From Tsukamurella pseudospumae (GTDB lineage Bacteria > Actinomycetota > Actinomycetes > Mycobacteriales > Mycobacteriaceae), in contig NZ_LSRE01000001.1 of NCBI RefSeq assembly GCF_001575205.1, positions 124,001-188,000 of the forward strand: 64,000 nt of DNA. Direction: 5' to 3'. Of this stretch, positions 54,238 through 63,703 are shown in pieces. The translations under genes were made by a program, and so were the position numbers. The notes beneath the pieces were generated by a model. That model made no database searches and was not told the DNA's origin. It saw only the letters and a list, made by a program, of their open reading frames with translations. Each line of letters begins with the position of its first letter. The stretch's first letter is position 1.

Positions 54238-55533
54238 ATGACCCAGGCACGTATCGCCATCATCGGCGCCGGAGTGGTGGGAGCCACCGCCGCGCTCGTC
54301 CTCGCCCGCGCCGGGCACCCGGTCGATCTGTACAGCGACCGGACCGCCGAACAGCTCCGCGACGAGGTGCCCGCCACCGGCACCGCGGTCCTGTTCGGGC
54401 ACTCGCGCGACGTCGACCACACCCTCGTCGAGGAGCTCTACGCCGACGCGCCGCTCTCCACCGGCATGAACACCCGCCTGAACACGGGCGAGCCGGGCGC
54501 GCTGCAGGACGTGCTCGCGTTCGATCCCGACTTCACCTACACCGCTGCCGGGATCGACGTGCGCCTGCGTGCGTACGACCGGATCCGGCTGTTCGAGCAG
54601 GCCGGCGGCCGTTTCCACGTCGAGACGGTCACCCCGGAGAATCTCGACGACATCGCCGGCGCGCACGACCTGACGCTCGTCTCCACCGGCAAGGGCGGAC
54701 TGTCCGGCCTGTTCCCCGTCGACGAGTCGCGCACCGTCTACCGCTCCCCGCAGCGACACCTGCTGGCGGCCGCGTTCACCGGCCTCGGGCACGGACCGGA
54801 CGTCTTCACCGCCCGCGGCCACGGCGCGGGGAAGCACAACGTGTTCAACCTGCACACCGATCACGGCGAGATCTGGATCGGCCCGTACTGGCACAAGGAC
54901 GCGGGAGCGTCGTGGAGCGTGCTCGGGTTCGCCAAGCCCGACGGTGCCTGGGTCGAGCGGTTCGGCGAGGTCACGGACGCGCAGAGCGCCCTCGAGGTGG
55001 TCGTGAGCATCTACCGCGACTACTTCCCCGACGACCTTCCCGACATCGAGAAGCTGCGGGTCATCGAGGAGGATCCGAGGTCCTGGCTCCGCGGCGCAGT
55101 CACCCCGACGGTGCGGCAGGGCGTCGGGTACACCCGCGGCGGACGCCCCGTGGCCGCCCTCGGCGACAGCGCGATCGCGTTCGACCCGATCGCCGGGCAG
55201 GGCGCGCAGACCGGACTGATCCAGGTCGCGGCGCTGGTGGAGGCCATCGAGGCCCGCGAATCCGACTTCACGGCCGCATGGATCACTGACCAGTTCGACC
55301 GGCACTGGGAGGAGCGCGGTCACGCGGCCGCCGAGGTCACGCGCCTGTTCCTCGGTGATCCGGAGTACGCCTTCGTCGCCGGCCCGGTGTTCGCGGGCGC
55401 GGTGGCCGACGACGCCGTGGGTGCGGCCCTGTTCGGGCTGCTCTCCGAGCCGGCACCGATCCTCGACCTCAAGACCGACGAGGACGTCGAGCGGTTCATC
55501 GCGGACGCGCGCGCCGCGCTGGTGCGCGGCTGA
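54238..55533 (+). CDS. Styrene/indole monooxygenase-like (StyA-type) FAD enzyme
   Basis: 431 residues. N-terminal FAD motif IAIIGAGVVGATAALVLARAG (residues 6-26), a central substrate domain and a second nucleotide motif at GRPVAALGDSAIAFDPIAGQGAQTG. That pattern is the StyA group of two-component epoxidases that take reduced FAD from a StyB reductase. No reductase gene is adjacent. Paired with the DszC-like gene, it suggests a small oxidation cluster sharing one flavin reductase elsewhere. ATG 54238; a strong hairpin follows. Confidence 0.82.
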   Translation: MTQARIAIIGAGVVGATAALVLARAGHPVDLYSDRTAEQLRDEVPATGTAVLFGHSRDVDHTLVEELYADAPLSTGMNTRLNTGEPGALQDVLAFDPDFTYTAAGIDVRLRAYDRIRLFEQAGGRFHVETVTPENLDDIAGAHDLTLVSTGKGGLSGLFPVDESRTVYRSPQRHLLAAAFTGLGHGPDVFTARGHGAGKHNVFNLHTDHGEIWIGPYWHKDAGASWSVLGFAKPDGAWVERFGEVTDAQSALEVVVSIYRDYFPDDLPDIEKLRVIEEDPRSWLRGAVTPTVRQGVGYTRGGRPVAALGDSAIAFDPIAGQGAQTGLIQVAALVEAIEARESDFTAAWITDQFDRHWEERGHAAAEVTRLFLGDPEYAFVAGPVFAGAVADDAVGAALFGLLSEPAPILDLKTDEDVERFIADARAALVRG

Positions 55534-55537
55534 GCCG

Positions 55538-55576
55538 GTACGGGGCGGCGACGTGATCACCGTCGCCGCCCCGTAC
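55538..55576 (+). terminator. Hairpin terminator after the monooxygenase pair
   Basis: Perfect 16-base arms (55538-55553 and 55561-55576) with a TGATCAC loop, beginning four bases after the stop codon. GC-rich without T run. Confidence 0.8.
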
Positions 55577-55632
55577 GCCGCTCTCCGCCACTCCGTGTTC
55601 GCCCGTGACCACGCCGTGGCAGACTCGGGCGC

Positions 55633-56511
55633 GTGACGGTGCGCATCGGTCTGGTCGGAGCGGGTCCCTGGGCACGGGAGACGCACGCCCCGTCCCTGGC
55701 GGCGCACCCGGGAGTCGACTTCGTCGGCGGGTGGGCACGCGACCCGGCCGCCGCCGCGGAGGTCTTCCCACGCGCCTTCGACTCCCCCGCAGCGCTGTTC
55801 GACGCCGTCGACGCCGTCGCGTTCGCGGTCCCGCCGAACGTCCAGGCCCCGTTGGCGGCCGCCGCCGCCCGAGCCGGCAAGCACGTGATCCTCGACAAGC
55901 CGATCGCCCTCGACCTCGAAGGCGCCGTCGCGCTCGCGGACGCCGTCACCGCGGCCGGGGTCCGGTCGATCCTCGCGCTCACCCGCCGGTTCGCGCCCGA
56001 GACCCGCGAGTTCCTGGCCCGCGCGGCCGAGCTGCAGCCGATCGCCGCGGAGGCCCAGTGGCTCTCCGGCGCCGCGCTGGCGGGCAAGTTCGCCGCGTCC
56101 GCCTGGCGTCAGGACGAGGGCGCGCTGTACGACGTCGGGCCGCACGTCATCGACCTGGTCGACGCCGCCGTGGGCACCGTCGAGGGAGTCGCCTCCGCCC
56201 GGTACGACGCCGGGAGCGATACGTGGACCGCGCAGCTCACACACGCCGACGGTGCCGCCTCCACCCTGTCGCTCTCCCTGCGGACGCCCGTCCTGCCGAC
56301 GGTGATGCGGATCTCCGCGCACTCCGCGGCGGGCCTGGCCGTGCTCGAGAGTCGGGAGACGCCGTCGACCGAGTGCTTCCGCGTCCTGCTCGACGAGTTC
56401 CTCGCATCGATCTCGACCGGGGCCGATCACCCGCTCGGCGTCCTCCGCGGGCTGCACCTGCAGCGCGTGATCGCACAGATCAGGGCCGGGGCGTGTCCGC
56501 CGACTCCGTGA
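55633..56511 (+). CDS. Gfo/Idh/MocA family oxidoreductase
   Basis: 292 residues from GTG 55633. Rossmann start VRIGLVGAGPWARETHAPSL and the family motif HVILDKPIAL (the EKP-type Lys) are clear; the C-terminal half is the usual alpha/beta dimer domain with YDVGPHVIDLVDAAVG containing the His. It should be an NAD(P)-dependent sugar or small-polyol oxidoreductase; the family is diverse. Slightly shorter than the 330-residue norm. Its stop overlaps GTG 56508 in the frame of the next gene. Confidence 0.85.
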   Translation: MTVRIGLVGAGPWARETHAPSLAAHPGVDFVGGWARDPAAAAEVFPRAFDSPAALFDAVDAVAFAVPPNVQAPLAAAAARAGKHVILDKPIALDLEGAVALADAVTAAGVRSILALTRRFAPETREFLARAAELQPIAAEAQWLSGAALAGKFAASAWRQDEGALYDVGPHVIDLVDAAVGTVEGVASARYDAGSDTWTAQLTHADGAASTLSLSLRTPVLPTVMRISAHSAAGLAVLESRETPSTECFRVLLDEFLASISTGADHPLGVLRGLHLQRVIAQIRAGACPPTP

Positions 56512-59027
56512 ACCGCACCCCGGCGACGCCGCCGAGACCCCCCTGGGACGCCGACATCGCGCGCGCCTTCATCGACCGCTCATCCGACGGCTTCTTCGTG
56601 CACGACGAGGACGGCCTTCTCATCGAGGTGAACGACGCCGGGTGCGCGAGTACCGGCTACACCCGGGACGAGCTGCTGCACATGCACCTCCTCGATGTCG
56701 TGCAGGTCCCGGCCGAGGAGGCCGGCCGCAACCTGGACCGGGCGCGCGGCGGCGCCTCGCTGGTGATCCCGGCGATGATGCGCCGCAAGGACGGGAGCGA
56801 CTACCCCGTCGAGGTGCACCTGCTGTACCTCACGCTCGACGGACGCCCGGTCGTCGCCGGGATCACGCGCGACATCACCGCGCGGGTCGCGTCGGATCAG
56901 GCCATGGACGAGGCTCGGCGCAGGCTCGAGGAGCGCGTGATCGAGTCGCGGTCGTCGTCGCAGCGTGCCACCGAGCTGCTGCAGGCGGTCATCGACACGG
57001 CGCCCGACCTCGTCTACATCAAGGATCGCGCGGGGCGCTACCAGTACGTCAACGCAGCGGTGGCCGGGCTCATGGGCGTGCGTGCGCAGGACGCGGTGGG
57101 CCACGACGACACCGTGCTGTTCGCGGCGATCGCCGAGACGCTGATGGCGACGGACCGCGCCATCATGGAGACCGGGATCGGGCACGAGGTCGAGGAGTAC
57201 GTCGAGGTCGACGGGACGCGCCGGACGTACCTCTCGAACAAGGCGCCCTACCGCGACGGCACCGGCGAGATCGTCGGCCTCATCGGAATCTCCCGCGACA
57301 TCACGACCAGCCGGCGCGACCAGGCCCTGCTCCGGCGCGCCGAGCAGCGCTGGCAGTTCGCGATCGACGGTGCCGGCGACGGCATCTGGGACCGCGACCT
57401 CACCACCGAGTCCGTGTTCTACTCCGAACGCTGGAAGACGATGCTCGGCTACGCCCTCGACGAGGTGGACGACACCGTCGAGGCATGGCAGCAGCGCGTC
57501 CACCCCGACGACGTGGCGACCTGCACCGCGGTCATGCGGCCCGTGCTGCGGGGTGAGATCGAGGAGTTCTCGTTCGAGCACCGGATGGCGGCCAAGAACG
57601 GCGAGTGGCGCTGGATCTCGGCGCGCGGCCGCGTGATGGAGTCCCGGCCGGACGGCACGCCGACCCGCCTGATCGGCACGCACACCGACATCACCGACCG
57701 CAAGCGCGCCGAGGAGGAGATCCGCGTACTGAACCGCCGCCTGCGCTGGCGTGCCGATCACGACGACCTGACCGGCCTCCTCGGCCGCGCGAGTTTCATC
57801 GAGCGCGCGACGGTCGTCGTCGGGGAGCGCCGCCTCGACGGCGACGCGCTGGCCGTCCTCTGGATCGACCTGGACTCGTTCAAGCGGATCAACGACTCGC
57901 TCGGCCACAAGGTGGGCGATCAGGTGCTCCAGCTCGTCGCGCAGCGCCTGCTGGACGCGAGTCTGCCGAGTGACCTCGTCGCGAGATTGGGCGGCGACGA
58001 GTTCGTGGTCCTCCGACCGCGCACCGACGCCGCCGACCGTTCGGAGGACTGGGCGGAACGGGTGCGGGTCGCAATGGCCGAGTCCGTCGACGTCGACGGG
58101 CTGCAGTTGTCCGTCACCTGTTCGATCGGCCTGGTCGAATCCCCGGCGACCGACGACGGCATCACGCAACTGCTCATCGACGGGGACCTGGCTCTGCTCC
58201 AGGCCAAACGGGACGGCCGGAACCGGATCGTGCGGCACTCGGCCGGGCTGCGGGCTCCGCAGCAGAAGCGGCTCGCGCTCGTGACCCACGTGCGGGAGCG
58301 GATCGAGGCCGGCGACGTGATCGTGCGCTACCAGCCGATCGTGGACCTGGCCACCGGCGCGATGGTCGGTGCGGAAGCCCTGACCAGGATCGTCGGCCCC
58401 GGGGGCGAGGAACTCGCCCCCGGGGACTTCCTCCCCCACCTCGAGGCCCTGGGCCTGCTGCCGAACCTGGCGCGGCTGGTGCTTCAGCGCGCCTGCGCCG
58501 ATTTCGCGGCCGCGCCGGAACTCGGGTGGGTCTCCGTCAATCTGGCCTCGGAGGATCTCGCGGACCCGCTGCTCCCGCACGTGGTCGAGCGCGCCCTGGA
58601 GAGCAGCGGGCTGGCCCCCGACCGGCTGATCCTGGAGATCAACGAGCGCGTCGTCCCGGAGCGGCACGTGCTCGCCGCGACGCACCGGCTCGTCGAGCTG
58701 GGGGTCCGCATCGCACTCGACGACTTCGGCACCGGCTGGTCGAGCCTCGCACAGCTGCGGTACCTCGATCTCGCGCTGGTCAAGATCGACCGGTCCGTCG
58801 TCGTCGCGTCCACCGGGCACGACGATCCGCAGCTCGAGGCGATGCTCGACGCGGCGATCGCCATGGCGCGCGCGCTCCGCCTCGACGTGATCGCCGAGGG
58901 CGTCGAGACCGCGGAGGAGTCGGCGGCGCTCGCATCCGCCGGCGCGCACTTCGCGCAGGGCTTCCTGTGGAGCCGCGCCGTGGATCGCGAGGAACTGGGT
59001 CGCTGGCGCACCCGAGCGCTCCGGTAG
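56493..59027 (+). CDS. PAS-GGDEF-EAL cyclic-di-GMP signalling protein
   Basis: 844 residues from GTG 56493 (GTG 56508, overlapping the previous stop as GTGA, is the alternative). Three PAS domains (about 25-135, 160-275, 285-410, each ending with an ITRDIT/ISRDIT/THTDIT-type PAC), then GGDEF (about 425-585, active-site RLGGDEFVV intact) and EAL (about 600-840, with GAEALTR, EINERV, LDDFGTGWSS and EGVE intact). Both cyclase and phosphodiesterase could be active. No membrane segment, so cytosolic sensing of light, redox or a ligand is inferred. Confidence 0.92.
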   Translation: MSADSVNRTPATPPRPPWDADIARAFIDRSSDGFFVHDEDGLLIEVNDAGCASTGYTRDELLHMHLLDVVQVPAEEAGRNLDRARGGASLVIPAMMRRKDGSDYPVEVHLLYLTLDGRPVVAGITRDITARVASDQAMDEARRRLEERVIESRSSSQRATELLQAVIDTAPDLVYIKDRAGRYQYVNAAVAGLMGVRAQDAVGHDDTVLFAAIAETLMATDRAIMETGIGHEVEEYVEVDGTRRTYLSNKAPYRDGTGEIVGLIGISRDITTSRRDQALLRRAEQRWQFAIDGAGDGIWDRDLTTESVFYSERWKTMLGYALDEVDDTVEAWQQRVHPDDVATCTAVMRPVLRGEIEEFSFEHRMAAKNGEWRWISARGRVMESRPDGTPTRLIGTHTDITDRKRAEEEIRVLNRRLRWRADHDDLTGLLGRASFIERATVVVGERRLDGDALAVLWIDLDSFKRINDSLGHKVGDQVLQLVAQRLLDASLPSDLVARLGGDEFVVLRPRTDAADRSEDWAERVRVAMAESVDVDGLQLSVTCSIGLVESPATDDGITQLLIDGDLALLQAKRDGRNRIVRHSAGLRAPQQKRLALVTHVRERIEAGDVIVRYQPIVDLATGAMVGAEALTRIVGPGGEELAPGDFLPHLEALGLLPNLARLVLQRACADFAAAPELGWVSVNLASEDLADPLLPHVVERALESSGLAPDRLILEINERVVPERHVLAATHRLVELGVRIALDDFGTGWSSLAQLRYLDLALVKIDRSVVVASTGHDDPQLEAMLDAAIAMARALRLDVIAEGVETAEESAALASAGAHFAQGFLWSRAVDREELGRWRTRALR

Positions 59028-59077
59028 GCGCGTCGACGCCGGGGGGTGCCGCCCCGTCGCGGCGCTACCCTGGGAGC

Positions 59078-59458
59078 ATGGCGAGCCCCGGCGATCACCC
59101 GCAGACCCCGCAGACCGACCCGACGGCGCCCGGGGGCCCCGGCGCGGAGGAGGCGCCGATCGACGCGGAGGTGGTCGACACGCTGCCGGTCGCGCCCGCG
59201 GGGCCGACGGCACCGTCGTACGCGGAGGTCACCGGCTACACGCCCGCCGGTGTGCCCACCTTCGACCACGTGCGCGAGAAGATCGAGCGCCGCACCACCA
59301 CCGCGCTGGGCGCCGAGGAGCTCGCGCACGGCACGACGGCCGGGCAGGACGCCGAGCGGGCCTTCGCCGAGCGGGAGAAGGCGGCGAAGGCCAAGCTCGA
59401 GGAGATCCGGCGCTCACTCGGCTCGCCCGCCACACCGCCGGACGCGCCGGGGGCGTAG
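59078..59458 (+). CDS. Conserved hypothetical, disordered N-terminus and helical core
   Basis: 126 residues from ATG 59078 (MASPGDHPQTPQTDPTAPGG). The first 60 residues are Pro/Ala/acidic and probably disordered; then PSYAEVTGYTPAGVPTFDHVREKIERR, and a long charged helix (AERAFAEREKAAKAKLEEIRRSL). This architecture recurs as a short protein in mycolate bacteria, but I know no function. It lies 50 bases after the GGDEF-EAL gene and converges on trpB2, ten bases away. Confidence 0.6.
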   Translation: MASPGDHPQTPQTDPTAPGGPGAEEAPIDAEVVDTLPVAPAGPTAPSYAEVTGYTPAGVPTFDHVREKIERRTTTALGAEELAHGTTAGQDAERAFAEREKAAKAKLEEIRRSLGSPATPPDAPGA

Positions 59459-59468
59459 CGACCGCGCG

Positions 59469-60767
59469 TCAGGCCAGGTTGCCGGACAGGTACTCCGCAT
59501 AGGCGGGCAGGTCGAGCTGGCCGTGCCCGGAGAGGCCGATGACGAGCACCTCGTCCGCGTTCTCGCGGGCGTAGTCCGCCGCCGCCGCGATCGCGTGGGT
59601 GGACTCGGGGGCCGGGACGATGCCCTGCGTGCGGGCGAACAGCACGCCCGCCGCGAAGGCGTCGTTCTGTTCGACCGCGCGGCCCTCGACCAGTCCGAGC
59701 TCGACGGTGTGGCTCAGCGCCGGCGCCATGCCGTGGTACCGGAGGCCGCCCGCGTGGATCGGGTCGGGCACGAAGTCCATGCCGAGGGTGTGCATCTTGA
59801 GCAGCGGCGTCAGGCCGGCGACGTCGCCGTGGTCGTAGCGGTACTCGCCCTTCGTGATCGACGGGCACGCGGCGGGCTCGACGGCGACCACCCGCGGGTC
59901 CTGCCGGCCGTGGATCTTCTCCCGGAGGAACGGGAAGGCGAGACCGGCCAGGTTGGATCCGCCACCCGCGCAACCGAACACGACGTCGGCCCCCTGCTCG
60001 TGCTGGGCGAGCTGCTCGACCGCCTCGAGGCCGATCACGGACTGGTGCAGCACGACGTGATTGAGCACGCTGCCGAGCGCGTAGCGCGCCTCGGGGTCCT
60101 TCGCGGCGACCTCCACCGCCTCGGAGACGGCCATGCCGAGGCTGCCGGTGGTGTTCGGGTCCTTCTCCAGCATCGCGCGGCCGGACTCGGTGAGGTCGGA
60201 CGGGCTGGGGTGCACGGTGCCGCCGTAGGTGCGCATGAGGTGCCCGCGGTAGGGCTTGGAGTCGTACGAGGCGCGCACCTGCCACACCTCGACGTCGATT
60301 CCGAACTGCGCGCCCGCGAAGGACAGCGCGCTGCCCCACTGGCCGGCCCCGGTCTCGGTGGTGAGCTTGGTGACCCCGTCGAGATGGTTGTAGTAGGCCT
60401 GGGCCACAGCGGAATTGGTCTTGTGCGAGCCGACGGGGCTCACGCCCTCGTACTTGACGTAGATCCGGCACGTGGTGCCGAGCGCCTCCTCGAACCTACG
60501 GGCCCGGATCAGCGGCGACGGACGCCACATGGAGAGGATCTCCCGAACCGGCTCGGGGATCTCGTGGTACGCCTCGGTGGACGCCTCCTGCGCGATCAGG
60601 CCCGTCGCGAACAGCGGCGCCAGGTCCTCGGGTTGCACCGGCTCCTTGGTGCCGGGGTGCAGATGCGGCGGGATGGGCGTGTCCAGCTCCGCGGCCAGGT
60701 TGTACCAGTGCGTGGGTACTCCGACGGTGGTGATGTCCTGGTGCGCAGCGGCATCCGAGAGTGTCAT
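59469..60767 (-). CDS. TrpB2-type tryptophan synthase beta subunit-like PLP enzyme
   Basis: 432 residues, longer than classical TrpB by the N-terminal extension typical of the TrpB2 group. PLP lysine in [25 protein letters not shown], a glycine loop [15 protein letters not shown], and C-terminal [13 protein letters not shown]. It condenses indole (or a related nucleophile) with serine; TrpB2 often acts without TrpA. No other trp genes are nearby. ATG 60767; the next 200 bases are a divergent promoter region. Confidence 0.93.
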   Translation of the reverse strand: MTLSDAAAHQDITTVGVPTHWYNLAAELDTPIPPHLHPGTKEPVQPEDLAPLFATGLIAQEASTEAYHEIPEPVREILSMWRPSPLIRARRFEEALGTTCRIYVKYEGVSPVGSHKTNSAVAQAYYNHLDGVTKLTTETGAGQWGSALSFAGAQFGIDVEVWQVRASYDSKPYRGHLMRTYGGTVHPSPSDLTESGRAMLEKDPNTTGSLGMAVSEAVEVAAKDPEARYALGSVLNHVVLHQSVIGLEAVEQLAQHEQGADVVFGCAGGGSNLAGLAFPFLREKIHGRQDPRVVAVEPAACPSITKGEYRYDHGDVAGLTPLLKMHTLGMDFVPDPIHAGGLRYHGMAPALSHTVELGLVEGRAVEQNDAFAAGVLFARTQGIVPAPESTHAIAAAADYARENADEVLVIGLSGHGQLDLPAYAEYLSGNLA

Positions 60768-60967
60768 GCGTCACAGCCTAGAAGGGCCGCTCCCGCGGGC
60801 CGCCCCGAGGTCGCCGGATCCGCCGCGGGCTGCCGGTCCCTGCGATCCCGGACCTCCGGAGATTCCCGCTTTCCCGCAGTTCGGCGACGCACGATGAGTC
60901 ATTCTGCTGAAATGGTGCAGACGCGCGGGCCGGCGCCCGGAGCCCGCTCGACCGAGGAGTACGGACC

Positions 60968-61276
60968 ATGACGAAGTTCTCGATACGAGGTCTGTACGAC
61001 GAACTCGAGCGGCGGATCACTCCTCCGGTGGAGACGGTTGTGCACTCCGACGAGTTCGCCGTGACCATGAAGCTCATCGGCCGCACGCGCGCCGCGATCG
61101 GCGGCCGGATCGACGCCGTCGGGGCGGCCGTGCTGCACACGGTGAACCTCCCGGCGGGCTCGGACATTCGCAAGCTCCGCCGGCAGGTCGGAGATCTGGA
61201 CTACGAGATCCGTCGCCTGCGGCGGGAACTCGCAGAGCGGGACGAGAACGACCGCGCGCCCGGCGAGGAGCACTGA
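60968..61276 (+). CDS. Small helical protein upstream of phaC-like gene
   Basis: 102 residues, MTKFSIRGLYDELERRITPPVET ... with a long C-terminal coiled-coil segment (IRKLRRQVGDLDYEIRRLRREL). Charged and predominantly helical, as in phasin or PhaE/PhaR-like accessory subunits, but similarity to any one is not clear. It ends one base before the phaC-like start, so it is cotranscribed. A granule or polymerase partner function is inferred from context. Confidence 0.6.
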   Translation: MTKFSIRGLYDELERRITPPVETVVHSDEFAVTMKLIGRTRAAIGGRIDAVGAAVLHTVNLPAGSDIRKLRRQVGDLDYEIRRLRRELAERDENDRAPGEEH

Positions 61277-61277
61277 C

Positions 61278-62360
61278 GTGGGCGTGACGGACGGTCCGCG
61301 GAGCGCCCTCGACCGGGTCCGCCAGGAGATCGAGCGCAACGCCCTACGGGCCCGCAACGGGATCAAGATGGCGGCGGGCCTGACCGCGCCGCGGATCGGC
61401 GCGACCGCGCGCGACGAGGTGTGGCGGGACGGCCGGGCACGCCTGTTCCGTTACCGCAACGACGAGGTGCGGCACCGACCGCCGCTCCTCATCGTCTTCA
61501 GCCTGGTCAGCCGCAGCTACATCCTCGACCTCACCCCGGGCAACAGCTTCATCGAGCACCTCCTCGGCGCCGGCTTCGACGTCTACCTCCTCGACTGGGG
61601 CGTCCCCGACGAGCGCGACTCCGCGAACGGCCTGGAGTACTACGCGGACGCGGCGATCCCGGAGGCGATCCGCGAGACCTGCCGCAGGTCGGGCACCGAT
61701 GAGGTGAACCTCCTCGGCTACTGCTTCGGCGGCAACCTGACACTGCTGCACGCGGCGCACCACCCCGACTCCCCCATCCGCAGCCACACCGTGGTGGCGT
61801 GCCCCGTCGACTACACCGAGATGCCCTTCAAGTCCGTGCTGACCAGCGGCCCGGAGGATCTGGAGCGGGCGCTCGGCGAGGACGGGAACGTTCCCGCCGA
61901 CGTGGTCTACAGCGCGTTCCGCTCCCTCAAGCCGGTCGCGGAGCTCACCGGCTACGTCGACCTCCTCGAGCGCATGTGGAACGACGAGTACGTCGCCGCC
62001 TACCAGGCGATGAACGGCTGGGGCACGGACCACGTCCCGCTGCCGGGCGGCGTCGCGCGGCAGATGGGCACGATGCTCAGCGGCGACAACGGCTTCATGA
62101 CCGACCGCCTCTTCCTCGGCGGCGACCGGGTGCACCTGTCGGACATCCGCACCCCCTTCCTCGCGGTGGTCGGCGAGAAGGACCACATCGTGCCCATCGC
62201 CGCCGCCAGCCCCGTCATGGACCTCGTGGGCTCGGAGGACAAGACCGAGCTGCGCCTCAAGGGCGGGCACATCGGCCTCGTCGTGGGGCGTACCGCCGCG
62301 AAGACGACCATCCCGACCATCATCGAGTTCCTGATCGACAAGAGCGAGGCCGTCCGATGA
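61278..62360 (+). CDS. PhaC-like polyhydroxyalkanoate synthase family protein
   Basis: 360 residues from GTG 61278. Alpha/beta fold with the lipase-like box GYCFGGN, whose central Cys is the PHA-synthase nucleophile (typical GxCxG), an Asp in VVGEKDHIVP and the C-terminal His in KGGHIGLVVG, completing a Cys-Asp-His triad. It resembles short class III/IV synthases that need a partner subunit. Substrates would be hydroxyacyl-CoAs. Stop overlaps the GNAT start as ATGA. Confidence 0.85.
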   Translation: MGVTDGPRSALDRVRQEIERNALRARNGIKMAAGLTAPRIGATARDEVWRDGRARLFRYRNDEVRHRPPLLIVFSLVSRSYILDLTPGNSFIEHLLGAGFDVYLLDWGVPDERDSANGLEYYADAAIPEAIRETCRRSGTDEVNLLGYCFGGNLTLLHAAHHPDSPIRSHTVVACPVDYTEMPFKSVLTSGPEDLERALGEDGNVPADVVYSAFRSLKPVAELTGYVDLLERMWNDEYVAAYQAMNGWGTDHVPLPGGVARQMGTMLSGDNGFMTDRLFLGGDRVHLSDIRTPFLAVVGEKDHIVPIAAASPVMDLVGSEDKTELRLKGGHIGLVVGRTAAKTTIPTIIEFLIDKSEAVR

Positions 62361-62887
62361 CCGAAACCCTCATCCGCGCAGTTGTTCCCGACGACGAGCC
62401 CGCGCTCGCGGCGATGTTCGCCGGGCTCTCGGAGCACGACCTCACCGTCATCCGGGAGGATCTCACCGGCCCCGTCACCGGCATCGCCGACGGCCCGGGA
62501 CTGCGGTGGGTGGCGACCGCCGAGGACGGCACCGTCGACGGATACGCGGCGCTGACCCGGCTGCCCGGCTGGTCCGACCACGTGGGCGAGCTGCGGCTCG
62601 TCGTGGGGACGGCGCGGCGCGGCGGCGGCATCGGCCGGCTCCTGGTGCAGGAGGCGTTGCGCGCCGGGATCGCGGCCGGGCTGACGAAGGTCATGATCGA
62701 GCTCGCGACCGACGAGGATCGCGTGCTCACCATGTTCAGTGAGCTCGGCTTCACCGGCGAGGCCCTGCTGCGCGACCACATCCGGGGCCGCGACGGCGAG
62801 CTGCGCGATCTCATCGTGCTCGCCCATCACGCCCACGAGTCCGCCGAGGCCATCGGCCTCATGGGCGTCGCCGACGACCTCGCCTAG
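62357..62887 (+). CDS. GNAT-family N-acetyltransferase
   Basis: 176 residues from ATG 62357, overlapping the phaC-like stop. Acetyl-CoA motif A is seen at GELRLVVGTARRGGGIGRLLVQEAL, followed by MIELATDEDRVLTMFSELGFTGEAL. The substrate is unknown; in comparable actinobacterial PHA clusters such genes appear without a defined role. Translational coupling with the polymerase implies a shared function. C-terminal helix ends GLMGVADDLA. Confidence 0.85.
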   Translation: MTETLIRAVVPDDEPALAAMFAGLSEHDLTVIREDLTGPVTGIADGPGLRWVATAEDGTVDGYAALTRLPGWSDHVGELRLVVGTARRGGGIGRLLVQEALRAGIAAGLTKVMIELATDEDRVLTMFSELGFTGEALLRDHIRGRDGELRDLIVLAHHAHESAEAIGLMGVADDLA

Positions 62888-62925
62888 GCGCGACGCCCCC
62901 CGCGACCCGGCACCGAAGGAGAACC

Positions 62926-63693
62926 ATGACGAACCCCCTGGACCTGTTCCGGCTCGACGGCCGCGTCGCCGTCGTCACCGGCGCCTCGAGCGGCCTCGGC
63001 GTCGGCTTCGCACAGTCGCTCGCCGCCGCCGGGGCCGACGTGGTGCTCGCCGCGCGCCGCGTCGACAAGCTGGCCGACACGGCCCGTCTCGTGGAGGGCC
63101 TCGGCCGCCGCGCCCTCCCGGTGGCGTGCGACGTGGCCGATCCGGACGCCTGCACGGCGGCGATCGAGGCGGCGATGGTCGAGTTCGGCCGCGTGGACGT
63201 GCTGGTGAACAACGCCGGCGTCGCCACCGCGGTGCCAGCGCTGCGGGAGGCCCCGGACGACTTCCGCCGGGTGATCGACGTGAACCTCAACGGCACGTAC
63301 TGGATGGCCCAGGCCGCGGCGCGGGTGATGAAGCCGGGCAGTTCCATCATCAACATCGCCAGCATTCTGGGCCTGACCAGCGTCCTCATGCCGCAGGCCG
63401 CCTACTCGGCGTCCAAGTCGGCGGTCGTCGGCCTCACCCGCGACCTCGCGCAGCAGTGGGGCGCACGCCGCGGCATCCGCGTCAACGCCATCGCGCCCGG
63501 CTACTTCGCGTCGGAGATGACCGACGAGTTCGAGGACGGTGTCCTCGAGAAGTTCGTCCTGCCGCGCACGGTGCTCGGCCGGCTGGGCGCCGAGGGCGAA
63601 CTCGACCCCGCGTTGCTCTTCCTGGCGAGCGACGCGTCCACCTACGTCACCGGCATCACGCTGCCGGTCGACGGCGGCATGCTCACGAACTGA
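62926..63693 (+). CDS. Short-chain dehydrogenase/reductase (PhaB-like context)
   Basis: 255 residues from ATG 62926 with AAGGAG upstream. Classical SDR: TGASSGLGVGFAQSL (cofactor loop), NNAGVAT, NIASILG (Ser), YSASKSA (catalytic Tyr and Lys). Acetoacetyl-CoA reductase activity supplying PHA precursors would fit the neighbours, though many SDRs share these motifs. NAD versus NADP cannot be fixed; Ala-Arg-Arg at the end of strand 2 (LAARRVD) favours NADP. Confidence 0.85.
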   Translation: MTNPLDLFRLDGRVAVVTGASSGLGVGFAQSLAAAGADVVLAARRVDKLADTARLVEGLGRRALPVACDVADPDACTAAIEAAMVEFGRVDVLVNNAGVATAVPALREAPDDFRRVIDVNLNGTYWMAQAAARVMKPGSSIINIASILGLTSVLMPQAAYSASKSAVVGLTRDLAQQWGARRGIRVNAIAPGYFASEMTDEFEDGVLEKFVLPRTVLGRLGAEGELDPALLFLASDASTYVTGITLPVDGGMLTN

Positions 63694-63703
63694 GGCGAGG
63701 AAC

